The position numbers and the translations under genes were made by a program. The notes beneath the pieces are model-generated. The model was not told the origin of the DNA, made no database searches, and was given only the letters and a program-made list of their open reading frames with translations. From Promethearchaeia archaeon (GTDB taxonomy: Archaea > Asgardarchaeota > Lokiarchaeia > Sigyniarchaeales > SOKP01), in assembly GCA_029856105.1 (NCBI GenBank), contig JAHQWH010000013.1:1-62720 (forward strand): a stretch of 62,720 nucleotides of DNA. The letters are read 5' to 3'. This document shows, in pieces, positions 37,305-46,526 of this stretch; the first letter of the stretch is position 1, and each line of letters begins with the position of its first letter.

Positions 37305-37658
37305 ATGTCGGTATTATTAAAGAGAAATAAATTCCTTCAATTCTTTCAATCTATCAACCATAACAAGATAAAATATCAAGGACCAATAATTTTAAGGATG
37401 TATGGTTTATTAAATGAATTTGAATTGCGTAATGAAAATAGATACATTCTCTGTAATTTCATAGATCAAAATAGTGATTTATTCGATTTAAAAAGGGATA
37501 TATACAAAAGCAATCACGATGTATCCTTAAAGCAATTATTTCTCTTTGCCTATCATAAAGCTAGGACAAACAATCTATTAAACGACTTATATGGGGAATA
37601 TTTTAACTGTATTGCTGCAATATCGAAGAAAGTTGACACTCAAACTAATTTATCTTAA
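37305..37658 (+). CDS. Hypothetical protein, 117 residues
   Basis: Not recognised. A helical, basic, soluble protein (MSVLLKRNKFLQFFQSINHN) with no signal or TM segment. It lies between acylphosphatase and a small GTPase on the same strand, with spacings of 106 and 128 bases. It may be an Asgard-specific orphan. Confidence 0.5.
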   Translation: MSVLLKRNKFLQFFQSINHNKIKYQGPIILRMYGLLNEFELRNENRYILCNFIDQNSDLFDLKRDIYKSNHDVSLKQLFLFAYHKARTNNLLNDLYGEYFNCIAAISKKVDTQTNLS

Positions 37659-37786
37659 ATCCCGGTAATCGAGTTGAATTTTCATTACACCACAATTAAA
37701 TACTCCTAAAGATTTAGGTGAAAATTATTATTAAGGATAAGTATTATTATGAAAGTAAATAAAGTCAATAATTTATGTGAACAATT

Positions 37787-38323
37787 ATGACCACTGAACC
37801 TGAACCAAACTATATTATAAAGGTGTGTTTACTGGGGGAAGCAAATGTGGGTAAAACCTCATTGGTTTATAGATTTATCGAAAATAAATTTAAAGATAAT
37901 TATAAAAGCACCCTTGGTGTAAACCTTTTAAAGAAAGATATGGAACTTAAAGGGTATGGCGATATTTCTGCTCAGATATGGGATCTTGGCGGGCAAGAAA
38001 GCTTTAGAAGTCTTCGGAGATTGTATTTAGAAGGTGCAAATGGCGCTTTAGTTATATACGATTGTACTAAAAGAAATTCTTATGAAAAGCTCGATGAGTG
38101 GATCGAAGATTTTAAAAATGCCAGAGGAGACGAGCCTTTGGTTCTAATTGGAAACAAAAACGATTTAACCGATAAAATTAAAATTACTGAGAGCGAAGCT
38201 AGCGAATTTGCGAAGAGCTATAACATGGAATTTATATCCACTTCTGCTAAAACAGGATCTAATGTAGAAGACGCTTTTTTAGAAATTACAAAAAAAATTT
38301 TGGATAAAAATTTGAATAAATAG
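37787..38323 (+). CDS. Rab-like small GTPase
   Basis: A complete 178-residue small GTPase. G1 is GEANVGKT (17-24), G2 has the switch-I Thr in STLGVN, G3 is WDLGGQE (65-71, catalytic Gln kept), G4 is NKND (123-126) and G5 is TSAK (152-155). The C-terminus LDKNLNK has no cysteine, so no lipid anchor is seen. It should cycle between GDP and GTP states; the effectors are unknown, though longin-like and V4R genes are near. Confidence 0.95.
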   Translation: MTTEPEPNYIIKVCLLGEANVGKTSLVYRFIENKFKDNYKSTLGVNLLKKDMELKGYGDISAQIWDLGGQESFRSLRRLYLEGANGALVIYDCTKRNSYEKLDEWIEDFKNARGDEPLVLIGNKNDLTDKIKITESEASEFAKSYNMEFISTSAKTGSNVEDAFLEITKKILDKNLNK

Positions 38324-38376
38324 AGATGTAGATTTAAGCTATAGGTTATTTCTAATTAACTTCAATTTTAAGAAAA

Positions 38377-38432
38377 TTATAAACAAAAAATCATTTATAA
38401 AGACTTTATAAACAAAAAATCATTTATAAAGA
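38377..38432 (+). promoter_or_regulatory. Tandem repeat with TATA-like boxes upstream of tbp
   Basis: Two identical 27-base copies (TTATAAACAAAAAATCATTT plus ATAAAGA) start at 38377 and 38406, a period of 29 bases. Each contains two TATA-box-like elements, TTATAAA and TTTATAAA. The last lies about 72 bases before the tbp ATG. Paired TBP sites ahead of the gene that encodes TBP suggest autoregulation. Confidence 0.55.
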
Positions 38433-38502
38433 AATACCCTTTTTAGAAGAATTTAATTTTTCTTAAATTAATTCAAATCATATTTATCAATATTGATGTA
38501 AG

Positions 38503-39183
38503 ATGGTAAAAGAAGTAAAAGAAGTAGAAGAAGTAGAGGACGAAGAGGAAGTAGAGGAAGAAGTGGACTTCGATGATGAAAAAGATAAGGCCGAAGGAAT
38601 CGATTATAAGATTGAGAACGTTGTTGCGACTGTAGTTGTCGAGATCACAGAAAAAATCGATTTAAATATAATTGCTCGCAAACACGCTGATGTTGAATAT
38701 AATCCTGAAAGATTTCCAGGATTAGTTATGAGAATTTTAAAACCTAAAGCAACCATATTAATTTTCTCGACTGGAAAGATGGTAGTTACCGGTATGCGCA
38801 GAGCTTCGGAAGCTGATAGGGTTGTGGAGAAGGTGTTAAAGAATATAAGAAAAGCCGGAATAAAAGTATCCAATCCCGAAATTACCATTCAAAATATAGT
38901 AGCTAGTGGAGATTTGCACACAAATATAGATTTAAATATGGCTGCTATCGTTATGGAGTTCGCTATGTACGAGCCAGAAGTCTTCCCAGGGTTAATCTAC
39001 CGGATGCCAGATCCAAAAACCGTATTTTTAATATTCAGCACTGGAAGGATTGTTTGCACAGGAGCAAAAAAAAAAGAGATTGTTAGAGAAGCTGTAAAGG
39101 AGTTAAATAAACAAGTGCGGGAGCTTGGTGTCGCAAAAAAGGAATTAGGTGATACCGATTATCAAGATATAACCTTCATTTAA
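38503..39183 (+). CDS. tbp: TATA-box binding protein with acidic N-terminal tail
   Basis: The two imperfect repeats of the TBP saddle are complete (about 35-120 and 128-215). The paired motifs are ERFPGLVMRILKPKATILIF / STGKMVVTGMR in the first, and EVFPGLIYRMPDPKTVFLIF / STGRIVCTGAK in the second. TBP binds the TATA box and recruits TFB and RNA polymerase. The first 30 residues are nearly all acidic or Val/Lys in short repeats (VKEVKEVEEVEDEEEVEE); many archaeal TBPs instead have an acidic C-terminal tail. Start ATG 38503 fits; the next Met is inside the core. Confidence 0.97.
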   Translation: MVKEVKEVEEVEDEEEVEEEVDFDDEKDKAEGIDYKIENVVATVVVEITEKIDLNIIARKHADVEYNPERFPGLVMRILKPKATILIFSTGKMVVTGMRRASEADRVVEKVLKNIRKAGIKVSNPEITIQNIVASGDLHTNIDLNMAAIVMEFAMYEPEVFPGLIYRMPDPKTVFLIFSTGRIVCTGAKKKEIVREAVKELNKQVRELGVAKKELGDTDYQDITFI

Positions 39184-39416
39184 TTTATTCATTATTTATT
39201 TTTTTATTTTTAATACTAATAAGGCTAATCTTGCTTGGTTGATCTTAAATTACTTAATTAAATTTATAAACTAATAATTAAGGCAAATTAATCTTAAAAA
39301 AAGCTGAACTGAAATTAAAACTAATTCGACGAGTCTTAACTAGTATTTTAATTTCAACTTTGTTTTTATACCTACACTGACAAACTCAAAAAAATTGAAA
39401 GATAATGGATTTTAAA

Positions 39417-39896
39417 TTAATCTTTTTGAAACACGATCATAAATTCACAGTAAGGATTTCCTGATTGTAAACTGCAATCTACTTCTTGAGCGAAACAATG
39501 AATATTTGTCATTCTTTCAACCAAACCTGCTAATAAACCTGCTTCGAAGGAACAAAAACTTCCTTCTGTTTTAATCCCTCTATTGATAAGATCTTTAATT
39601 GAAGAATGCCCTCTTAGTTTCAATTGAACTAATTCCTCTGAACTTTCCGTAATCTCGACCTCTCCTAGATTATATTCGGCGATTTTTTCTTTTAATGCTT
39701 CAGGTATGTTTTTTACGTCCTTAAGTTGTTTTACTTTAAGGATAGTTCCCAATTCATGACCTAAATAGTAAAATATAGCTTCTAATTGGTGACCAAGAGC
39801 TAATAAAGCCCCCACTTTCATATCTCCAATTTCTTTTCCATCTTCCAAATGTTTTCTCATTTGTACTAAAATTTTCGAAAGCAACGATCTATCCAT
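39417..39896 (-). CDS. V4R-domain protein (Bet3/TRAPP-like fold)
   Basis: A 159-residue protein whose C-terminal part is a V4R domain: KTEGSFCSFEAGLLAGLVER and then FAQEVDCSLQSGNPYCEFMI. The conserved Cys residues (VDC, PYC) are those of the V4R family, which can bind small ligands and shares its fold with Bet3 of TRAPP. The N-terminal half is helical. In an Asgard archaeon a link to membrane trafficking is conceivable; small-molecule sensing is the alternative. It heads a minus-strand group downstream of a thioredoxin-like and a GTPase gene. Confidence 0.82.
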   Translation of the reverse strand: MDRSLLSKILVQMRKHLEDGKEIGDMKVGALLALGHQLEAIFYYLGHELGTILKVKQLKDVKNIPEALKEKIAEYNLGEVEITESSEELVQLKLRGHSSIKDLINRGIKTEGSFCSFEAGLLAGLVERMTNIHCFAQEVDCSLQSGNPYCEFMIVFQKD

Positions 39897-39933
39897 TTTT
39901 TTTAAACTCCCTTTTTCTTATTTTTTTTTATAA

Positions 39934-40227
39934 TTATATTTTTACGGATGAAATAAATCCGAGTAGGATCGCGTCAACAATATCCTCCTCTTGAATATTT
40001 AAACTTAACCTTTTACCTGCCACAATTACCGTAGGCAAGGAGGTGATTTTATATTCGCTAGTTAATTGGTAATTTTTTTCTACATCTATTTTTTCTATAT
40101 ACAATTTTTTACCAAACATTGATATATTAATTTTCTTCAACATTTCTTCTACTGGTTTACAAGGAGTGCAATAGGATGATGAAAAGAATAAAATCCTCGG
40201 GTAACCCTGTTGAAAATTTACTGACAT
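39934..40227 (-). CDS. Thioredoxin/glutaredoxin-like protein, CTPC active site
   Basis: A 97-residue minimal thioredoxin fold. The redox motif is SSYCTPCKPVEEML (Cys-Thr-Pro-Cys) and the cis-proline lies in ITSLPTVIVAG. It reduces disulphides or acts as a redox carrier in the cytosol. It lies between the V4R and small GTPase genes on the same strand, with spacers of 37 and 40 bases. Confidence 0.88.
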   Translation of the reverse strand: MSVNFQQGYPRILFFSSSYCTPCKPVEEMLKKINISMFGKKLYIEKIDVEKNYQLTSEYKITSLPTVIVAGKRLSLNIQEEDIVDAILLGFISSVKI

Positions 40228-40267
40228 AAATTAACCTTATGAATACCAGTAGATTATTGAATTTATT

Positions 40268-40816
40268 TTATTGATCCTTATATTTTTCATAAAGGGTTTT
40301 TATGATTGCTTGAAATGCTTTATAAACGCCAGTTCCTGTTTTTGCGCTGGTTTTGTAATATCCCAGAAAACTCCTTTCATTAGTTATCTTTTCAACCTTG
40401 CTATCATCTAATGATTCTTTGCTCACTAAATCAATCTTATTACCAAATAATACAATTGGAATATCTCCACAATATTTTTTAATATCTTGATGCCATTCTG
40501 AGATGTGAGTAAAGCTTTTTTCCTCTTCTTTCGGAGCATGAGAAAAAACTATAATTGCGGCTTTACTCCCTTTATAGAACGTTGGTCGCATAAAAGAGAA
40601 TTCTGCTTGACCCGCAATATCCCAGAAGAATAATTTAACATGGCTATTCTCAATTTTTTCGTCATATTTCGAAAATTGCGCGCCTAAAGTTTTTATATAT
40701 TCTTTTTTAAAACTGCCTTTAGTATATTTTTTGATTAGGGATGTTTTTCCAACGCCACCATCGCCTATTACCGTGATTTTAAATACAAAATCTTTCCTCT
40801 CATCACTTTCGTTCAT
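40268..40816 (-). CDS. Rab/Ras-like small GTPase
   Basis: A complete 182-residue GTPase: G1 GDGGVGKT (18-25), G2 KTLGAQF, G3 WDIAGQA (65-71, with Ala where Glu is usual after the catalytic Gln), G4 GNKIDL and G5 KTSAKTG. The C-terminus EKYKDQ has no prenylation cysteine. It is the first gene of a same-strand group with the thioredoxin-like and V4R genes, which suggests a functional unit. Confidence 0.95.
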   Translation of the reverse strand: MNESDERKDFVFKITVIGDGGVGKTSLIKKYTKGSFKKEYIKTLGAQFSKYDEKIENSHVKLFFWDIAGQAEFSFMRPTFYKGSKAAIIVFSHAPKEEEKSFTHISEWHQDIKKYCGDIPIVLFGNKIDLVSKESLDDSKVEKITNERSFLGYYKTSAKTGTGVYKAFQAIIKTLYEKYKDQ

Positions 40817-41001
40817 AGAATCACATTATGATTTTTATTTTGTATCTCTATTTATTTCTTCTAAACTACTTTAAAATATAAATTATAAATATTGTTTTTT
40901 ATTTATATTGCTTTTTATTATACAATGAATTGTTATAAATCTTCCAGTTTCTTACAATATTAACCAGAAAAAATAACATATAAAATAGTGATAGAAAAAT
41001 T

Positions 41002-41478
41002 ATGGTAAATTTAGATAATGTCAAAGATATTGTCGTTAAATTTGCAAAGAATAATATTAAATTAGCAATTGCAGAATCGTGTACAGGAGGGTATATTTCA
41101 AATGCAATAACTAATATTTCTGGCGCTTCTAAAGTATTTGAACGTGGGATCATCTGTTATAGCAATAATTCTAAAATTGATCTTTTAAATGTTGATCCCG
41201 GTAGGATTGATCAATTTGGAGCAGTGTCAGAAATAGTAGCAAAACAATTGGCGCATAACATTAGAGTCCTCTCCAATGTTGAAATAGGGATAGGGATTAC
41301 CGGCATTGCAGGACCTACTGGTGGTACAGCTGAAAAACCTGTAGGCTTAGTTTTTATTGGTTTTTCAACTGAAAAGGATACTATTGTGGAAAAGCATCAA
41401 TTTAAGGTGGAAAGAATTACATTTAAAGAAAAGATTTTAGAAAAAGTTCTTTCTCTGCTTCAAAATTTCTCCTTATGA
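41002..41478 (+). CDS. pncC: CinA C-terminal domain protein (nicotinamide-nucleotide amidase-like)
   Basis: A stand-alone 158-residue CinA-C domain: LAIAESCTGGYISNAITNIS (about 16-36), FERGIICYSN, GAVSEIVAKQLA and GITGIAGPTGGTAEKPVGLVF. In bacteria this domain deamidates nicotinamide mononucleotide to nicotinate mononucleotide for NAD salvage. The N-terminal domain of full CinA is missing, as in PncC. The start ATG 41002 follows an AT-rich gap. Confidence 0.9.
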   Translation: MVNLDNVKDIVVKFAKNNIKLAIAESCTGGYISNAITNISGASKVFERGIICYSNNSKIDLLNVDPGRIDQFGAVSEIVAKQLAHNIRVLSNVEIGIGITGIAGPTGGTAEKPVGLVFIGFSTEKDTIVEKHQFKVERITFKEKILEKVLSLLQNFSL

Positions 41479-41574
41479 GACAACCTTTTTTTCTCTAATT
41501 TTCAAATTTTCATATCTTTTTATAGATTAAGTAAAAAAGAATGAATAAGCAAAAAAAATACCGAGCTTTTTTGA

Positions 41575-42762
41575 ATGGAGATATTAAAGACAAATTATTT
41601 ATCATTTTTCATGGTCTATTTAATCATATCTTTGATTAACACATTTATAATTTTATATATCCCCGTTTTCATGTTAGAGATTTTAAATGTAAACAGAATA
41701 CAATTATCGTTTGTTCAATTTCTTTCGTATTTAACATTGTTTTTAGGACCAATTACAGGGTTGTTTTTTGATAAATTTTCCCATAAGAAAAAACAGTTTT
41801 TGTTAGTTTCAAGCCTCCTTTTGATTATAAGTTTCTCATTTTTTAATTTAAACGTTAACAACTTATCCTATTTTGGTATATTTCTATCGTTGAATTTTAC
41901 AAGTCGATTGATAATCAAAGCAGGAATGAGTAAATTGATGTTGGAAGTCTCACAATATAGAAATGCAAAAAAAAATATAATTTTGATTTCAAATGTTAGC
42001 GCTTCGCTTGGAAGTATTATTCCAATAATTATATTTAATTTAATAGTTTACGATATAAATTCCATTGATTTATGGACTTCATTTTTTAATGTTTGCTGGT
42101 TTTTGTCATTTCCTATCATGCTTACCTTCTTTTTAATAAAAGATGTCTCCCTTAATGAAGATTTTATAACTGAAACTAAAATAATAAAACCAATAGCACA
42201 AAAGAAAATAATAAACAAACATTTAAGTTTGGTATTAATTTTATTAGCGAATTTTCTAATCTGGGGGGATAAATTAATTGAATTCCCCCTCGCAAGTTAT
42301 ATCTTTACCAAATTTGGAGAAGAGGGTTTTAGGAATTATTCGTACTTATTTTTTATTTTCTTGTATTTAAATATTGGCGGGTGGTTTATTGCAAGGCGGC
42401 TTAAAAACGAAAAGAACTCAATCATTAATATATCAATTTCAATCACGATTTATGCTTCATTAATGTTCTTTATCGTCTTTTCGAATTTAACAACCTTCTT
42501 ATTAATTATGGCCGCAAATCAACTAATAGGTGGAATTATGATGTCCCAGTTTACTGAAAGAAACATTGATGTTTCAAATTTAGGTAAAAATACTGCCCTA
42601 TCATACGAGTTAATAAGAGGCTCTAGTCTATTGGCAAATCTTATATTTGTGCCATTAGGAACGTTATTAAGCACATTTGTACCGCTGGAATTTCTAATCA
42701 CTATTGTGGTTGTAATGTCTTTGTTTTCGATTACGCCTTTATATTTTTCGAAAATATATTAG
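41575..42762 (+). CDS. MFS-like multi-pass membrane transporter
   Basis: A 395-residue protein with about 11-12 hydrophobic helices in two halves, joined by a charged loop near residues 185-215 (DVSLNEDFITETKIIKPIAQ). DKFSHKKKQ in the loop between helices 2 and 3 (about 64-72) fits the MFS signature loop. No substrate motif is recognised. Its stop shares bases with the stop of the convergent M29 aminopeptidase gene (TTAG). Confidence 0.75.
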   Translation: MEILKTNYLSFFMVYLIISLINTFIILYIPVFMLEILNVNRIQLSFVQFLSYLTLFLGPITGLFFDKFSHKKKQFLLVSSLLLIISFSFFNLNVNNLSYFGIFLSLNFTSRLIIKAGMSKLMLEVSQYRNAKKNIILISNVSASLGSIIPIIIFNLIVYDINSIDLWTSFFNVCWFLSFPIMLTFFLIKDVSLNEDFITETKIIKPIAQKKIINKHLSLVLILLANFLIWGDKLIEFPLASYIFTKFGEEGFRNYSYLFFIFLYLNIGGWFIARRLKNEKNSIINISISITIYASLMFFIVFSNLTTFLLIMAANQLIGGIMMSQFTERNIDVSNLGKNTALSYELIRGSSLLANLIFVPLGTLLSTFVPLEFLITIVVVMSLFSITPLYFSKIY

Positions 42763-43985
42763 GCATTGTTGATTAATTTGCCTTTTTCCATAACAAGTTT
42801 TTTTGTGCCATCTTTGTATTCAACTGTAATATTAGCTTGTGGAGCTGTAACGAAATCCCAATGTATTGAAGAAACCGAAGTTCCTCCCATCATTTTATTT
42901 CCTCCAAAGGCAACATGTACGCTTCCATTTATTTTTTCATCCGTAAGAATGTACCCGATTGCCTTTGTTATTTCGGGATTGCAGCCGATCCCGAGTTCTG
43001 CAACATTGTAAGTGCGCAATTCAGCTAAATTCTTTTCCTTATCTATTTTTTCACATTGTTTAAATGTAGCTACTAACTCATTCAAGTTCTCATCGGCAGT
43101 AACTTTATCGATTAATAGTCTTCCGTTCTTAAAAATTAGTTCGATATTTCTTAAGATTTTATTACTAAACCTATCTTTAGTTAAAGGGCAAAATATCGTT
43201 CCTTCTCCCTGTTTTTCGTGAGGGGGAAAGAATACTTCTCCAGCAGGTAAATTTCCTCCTAGATCTCCAATAGCAACCTGTTCATCTGATAATAATCCAT
43301 CATCGAGGACGATTACACGGTCTTCTATCGAAACCCAAAAGTCTGTTCCCAAATCATCAGTAACGTGAACTTTCTTCGCGTTTTTAAAATTTTTAGATAA
43401 ATTTGAGGTGATTTGTTGTAGATCTTTCTGAGGAACACTTATTCCACCCACGATAAATTTTTCAAGTAAATCATAATTTACATTATAAAAAGCTGCTGCT
43501 TTTTGGGAAGGCCATCCTGCGTAACACCACTTTTTTCCTGGAGAAAACTCTTCTGTAGCTCCATAGAGGACATCTTTAATAGGAGCAAGAGATTTAGCTC
43601 TAGCTAACAGTTTCTCTCTAGGTACTTCGTTTACAATCGATGGATCTTCGTAAGGTTCAATGACAATATAAGCGTCTATGTTTTCGATTAACTTCAAATA
43701 ATGTTTGGGGGTAATTGCCAGAATTTCACTTGAAATTTTTTTATCAAGGAAGAAAGTTTCTGTAAAACGATCGCTTGTGGACGAAATATGAGGAATTCCC
43801 CCTTTTCTATAAACATTTAACGCAATTTCCTCTAATAAATCTTGACAATAAATCCCTCCTTTGATGAAAACACATTCCCCTTTCTTTTTTATGTTAATAC
43901 TATTAACAATATTTTCTGCGCAAAGTTCAATAGTCTCTCTATCGATCATATCTGGTTTAATTTTTCTTATGTTATTAATTTTCAA
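42759..43985 (-). CDS. M29 family aminopeptidase
   Basis: A 408-residue thermophilic-type metallo-aminopeptidase. The metal-binding C-terminal domain has AGEVFFPP (Glu), VAELGIGCNPEITKAIGYIL (Glu), DEKINGSVHVAFGGNKMMGG (Glu, His) and SIHWDFVTAP (His, Asp), the complete M29 set. It releases N-terminal residues from peptides in the cytosol. It is convergent with the MFS gene, the two sharing 4 bases. Confidence 0.93.
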   Translation of the reverse strand: MKINNIRKIKPDMIDRETIELCAENIVNSINIKKKGECVFIKGGIYCQDLLEEIALNVYRKGGIPHISSTSDRFTETFFLDKKISSEILAITPKHYLKLIENIDAYIVIEPYEDPSIVNEVPREKLLARAKSLAPIKDVLYGATEEFSPGKKWCYAGWPSQKAAAFYNVNYDLLEKFIVGGISVPQKDLQQITSNLSKNFKNAKKVHVTDDLGTDFWVSIEDRVIVLDDGLLSDEQVAIGDLGGNLPAGEVFFPPHEKQGEGTIFCPLTKDRFSNKILRNIELIFKNGRLLIDKVTADENLNELVATFKQCEKIDKEKNLAELRTYNVAELGIGCNPEITKAIGYILTDEKINGSVHVAFGGNKMMGGTSVSSIHWDFVTAPQANITVEYKDGTKKLVMEKGKLINNA

Positions 43986-44141
43986 TTTTATATTATGTCT
44001 AAAAGTAAATCATTTATTGAGAAACTGAAAAAATTGTTTTACCAACAATGAATTTATTACGCATAATTGTTATATTTAAAATATCGGAAAAACGAAATCT
44101 TGATAAGATTAGAGAATAATACACATAAAATAAGATAAATA

Positions 44142-44603
44142 ATGATTCGAGAAACAGGTTTGCTTTTTAGGGGTTTTACATTAGTGAAAAAAAGTTATCA
44201 CAAAACTACTTTAGGAAAAATCGATACCGATTTAAGAAGTGGTTTGCTTACAGCACTCTTGAATTTTGCAGAGGCTGCATTTGATACAGGTGCTGTAGAA
44301 TATTTTGAAGGAAATAAATTTACTTTAGCTTTTATTAATGACAAAATTTTGGCAGATGATAGTGTCGAGCCCGAGCTTTTAGTTTCGTATGCGATTATCG
44401 ATAAACAGAAAAAAGTAGATAAATATGTTTTTAAAATCGTCCACCCTCTATTGATTAAAGTTGCTAAGGAGTTTAAAGCTCAAAATGAGGGAAAAAATTT
44501 ATCAGAAATCTCTCAATTTAAGATCTTTAAGAACAATCTTGATGAAATTTTTGGATCTAATACGAAAAATATTGATCAAAAACTAAGAGGATTATTTTAT
44601 TAA
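44142..44603 (+). CDS. Longin-like protein, Asgard type
   Basis: A 153-residue protein that fits the longin/roadblock-like pattern seen in Asgard proteins: an opening strand pair (GLLFRGFTLVKKSYHKT), a helix DLRSGLLTALLNFAEAAFDT, then strands (AVEYFEGNKFTLAFIND and ELLVSYAIIDKQKKVDK) and two C-terminal helices. Such proteins bind or regulate small GTPases in eukaryotes. It stands alone between the M29 gene and the hypusine operon. Confidence 0.6.
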   Translation: MIRETGLLFRGFTLVKKSYHKTTLGKIDTDLRSGLLTALLNFAEAAFDTGAVEYFEGNKFTLAFINDKILADDSVEPELLVSYAIIDKQKKVDKYVFKIVHPLLIKVAKEFKAQNEGKNLSEISQFKIFKNNLDEIFGSNTKNIDQKLRGLFY

Positions 44604-44636
44604 ACTATATAATAATTCAAGTAAAATTTCAAGATG

Positions 44637-45593
44637 TTAACTATTTTTCTTTGTTCTCTTTAGAAACCACAATATTAATGGCAATGCGATCGTTGCATCT
44701 GAGATAACCGTTGAGTACTTCGCTTCTTGACTTACTTTTCCCCAAGATTTTGCTTCTTCAAAAGTTGCTCCACTAAGACCGCCTTGTTCTGGGCGATCCA
44801 TTGTTATTTGAATTGCGTACTTCGCGGAATTAGGACAAAATTGCAATGATTGCATAATAAAGTTCTTAGGAACACCTCCACCAATAATACAAACGCCCGC
44901 TTGTTTAGCATCCCAAGCCAGATCAACCATCTTTAACATGTCTTTAAAGTGGTTAAGATTTAAATTTTGGTGATGAAATCCTAACTGTAAAGCCAAACCT
45001 GAATCCGTAAAAGCGGGACAAAATATTGGGACATTTTTATTTGCACAGATTTTTAAAATAGAATTTTCATTATCAGGTAATTGGTCTCCAAGGAGCTTTA
45101 AAAAAGAACTAACAGGCATATTTTCGTCAGGAATATCTAAATTTTTTACGTAATCTTCAATACCTTCGTAAACCTTATTCGGTAAGTATACATCGTAGAT
45201 TCTGTTTAAATCTTGTTTATGTAATTCATAATCATCAACCTCTTTTACGTTTAATTCCCCTTGTAAATGATGATATCCTAAGGTTTCGGCAATATCGTGA
45301 GTTAAAGAAGCGCCAGTAGTAACAAGAATGTCAATAAAACCTTCTTCAACGAAGTCGTGAATAACTCTTTGCATTCCTGCAGGAACTAAAGCCCCAGCAA
45401 GACCAAAAAATTTGATACATTTTTTATCTTCAATCATCTCCTTGTAAATTTCACAAGCTAAAGCTAAACGCTTAGCGTTAAATCCAGTGTTTTTTAATGA
45501 TTGAATAAGATCGACAATGTCATCATTCTTATCGATTTTGAATTGATTTACGTTTTTCAACTTCTTTTTTATATTTTCATTTGTCATAATCAT
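44637..45593 (-). CDS. dys: Deoxyhypusine synthase
   Basis: A 318-residue enzyme that moves the aminobutyl group of spermidine to a lysine of aIF5A. Conserved blocks are VTTGASLTHDIAETLG (NAD site), YCPAFTDSGLALQLGFH-like PAFTDSGLALQLG, CIIGGGVPKNFIMQ, and ATFEEAKSWGKVSQEAKYST, with the catalytic lysine in SWGKV. It is the last gene of an argS-agmatinase-dys operon, overlapping the agmatinase gene by 17 bases. Its pathway neighbour makes the putrescine from which spermidine is derived. Confidence 0.95.
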   Translation of the reverse strand: MIMTNENIKKKLKNVNQFKIDKNDDIVDLIQSLKNTGFNAKRLALACEIYKEMIEDKKCIKFFGLAGALVPAGMQRVIHDFVEEGFIDILVTTGASLTHDIAETLGYHHLQGELNVKEVDDYELHKQDLNRIYDVYLPNKVYEGIEDYVKNLDIPDENMPVSSFLKLLGDQLPDNENSILKICANKNVPIFCPAFTDSGLALQLGFHHQNLNLNHFKDMLKMVDLAWDAKQAGVCIIGGGVPKNFIMQSLQFCPNSAKYAIQITMDRPEQGGLSGATFEEAKSWGKVSQEAKYSTVISDATIALPLILWFLKRTKKNS

Positions 45594-46500
45594 AAATTTT
45601 ATGTTTGTTTTGTATAAAAGAAATTAATTCTATTATTAACTTAGCCGCTAAATTAGATGTCACATTATTTAACAAATCTAAATTTGGACAAACTTCAACT
45701 AAATCAAAGGCAACAACATTAAAGTTTTTAGCCAAATTTCTCAATATTTTCCATAATTCGCGATAAGTAAATCCTCCAGGAATAGCATATCCGGTTCCCG
45801 GTGCTATAGAAGGGTCTAATGCATCGATATCAATCGAAATATATATCTGTTTTATTTGGGAATTTTCAAAAAAATCAATGATATTATCCGTAAATTTGTC
45901 AATACCGAAATCATGAAGTAAGTAAGCGTTAAAATGAACTATATCTTCCTTTTTTGCAAAATCTAATTCAGGGATATCTATATCCCTCGTTCCAACAATA
46001 AGCATATTATATTTATTGATAAAATCTAATTCATATAAACGATGGGAGATCGTTGCGTGAGAATACAACTTTTTATCCCATTCTTTATATAAATCGAGGT
46101 GAGCGTCAAAAATTAAAACGCCAAATTCATTCTTATTTTCAACAGAATCTGCTAAAGCTTTTACAACTGGAAAGGTGCAAAAATGGTCTCCGCCTATCAT
46201 TATTGGAACGACATCCTTTTTTTGACGGAAAATCAAACTTATAAATTTTTTAATTTCCTCAAGACTTTTATTAACATTAGTGGGTTCAATCGATACATCT
46301 CCTATATCAACAACTTTTAACTTAGGTATTTCAACGCCCATTTCAGTTGTTAATGCTAAATTCGATGTAATTTCTCGAATTTTTTGAGGGGCTATAGCAG
46401 AATTAACAGCCTTAAGAGAAGTCAAGTAGTCCCAGGGGATTCCAAATATTACGAATCTAGTATCATTATCAATTGTTTCGCCAAAATCATAAAAAGTCAT
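45577..46500 (-). CDS. speB: Agmatinase / arginase family ureohydrolase
   Basis: A 307-residue ureohydrolase with the full binuclear manganese set: GGDHFCTFPVV (His), FDAHLDLY (Asp, His, Asp) and SIDIDALDPSIAPGTG (Asp, Asp). It converts agmatine to putrescine plus urea. The gene lies 26 bases after argS and overlaps dys by 17 bases, consistent with a route from arginine to polyamines to hypusine. Arginase or formiminoglutamase specificity is not excluded, but the context favours agmatinase. Confidence 0.9.
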   Translation of the reverse strand: MTFYDFGETIDNDTRFVIFGIPWDYLTSLKAVNSAIAPQKIREITSNLALTTEMGVEIPKLKVVDIGDVSIEPTNVNKSLEEIKKFISLIFRQKKDVVPIMIGGDHFCTFPVVKALADSVENKNEFGVLIFDAHLDLYKEWDKKLYSHATISHRLYELDFINKYNMLIVGTRDIDIPELDFAKKEDIVHFNAYLLHDFGIDKFTDNIIDFFENSQIKQIYISIDIDALDPSIAPGTGYAIPGGFTYRELWKILRNLAKNFNVVAFDLVEVCPNLDLLNNVTSNLAAKLIIELISFIQNKHKIYDYDK

Positions 46501-46526
46501 GATCCAATCCTTTTAATTATAGTTTG

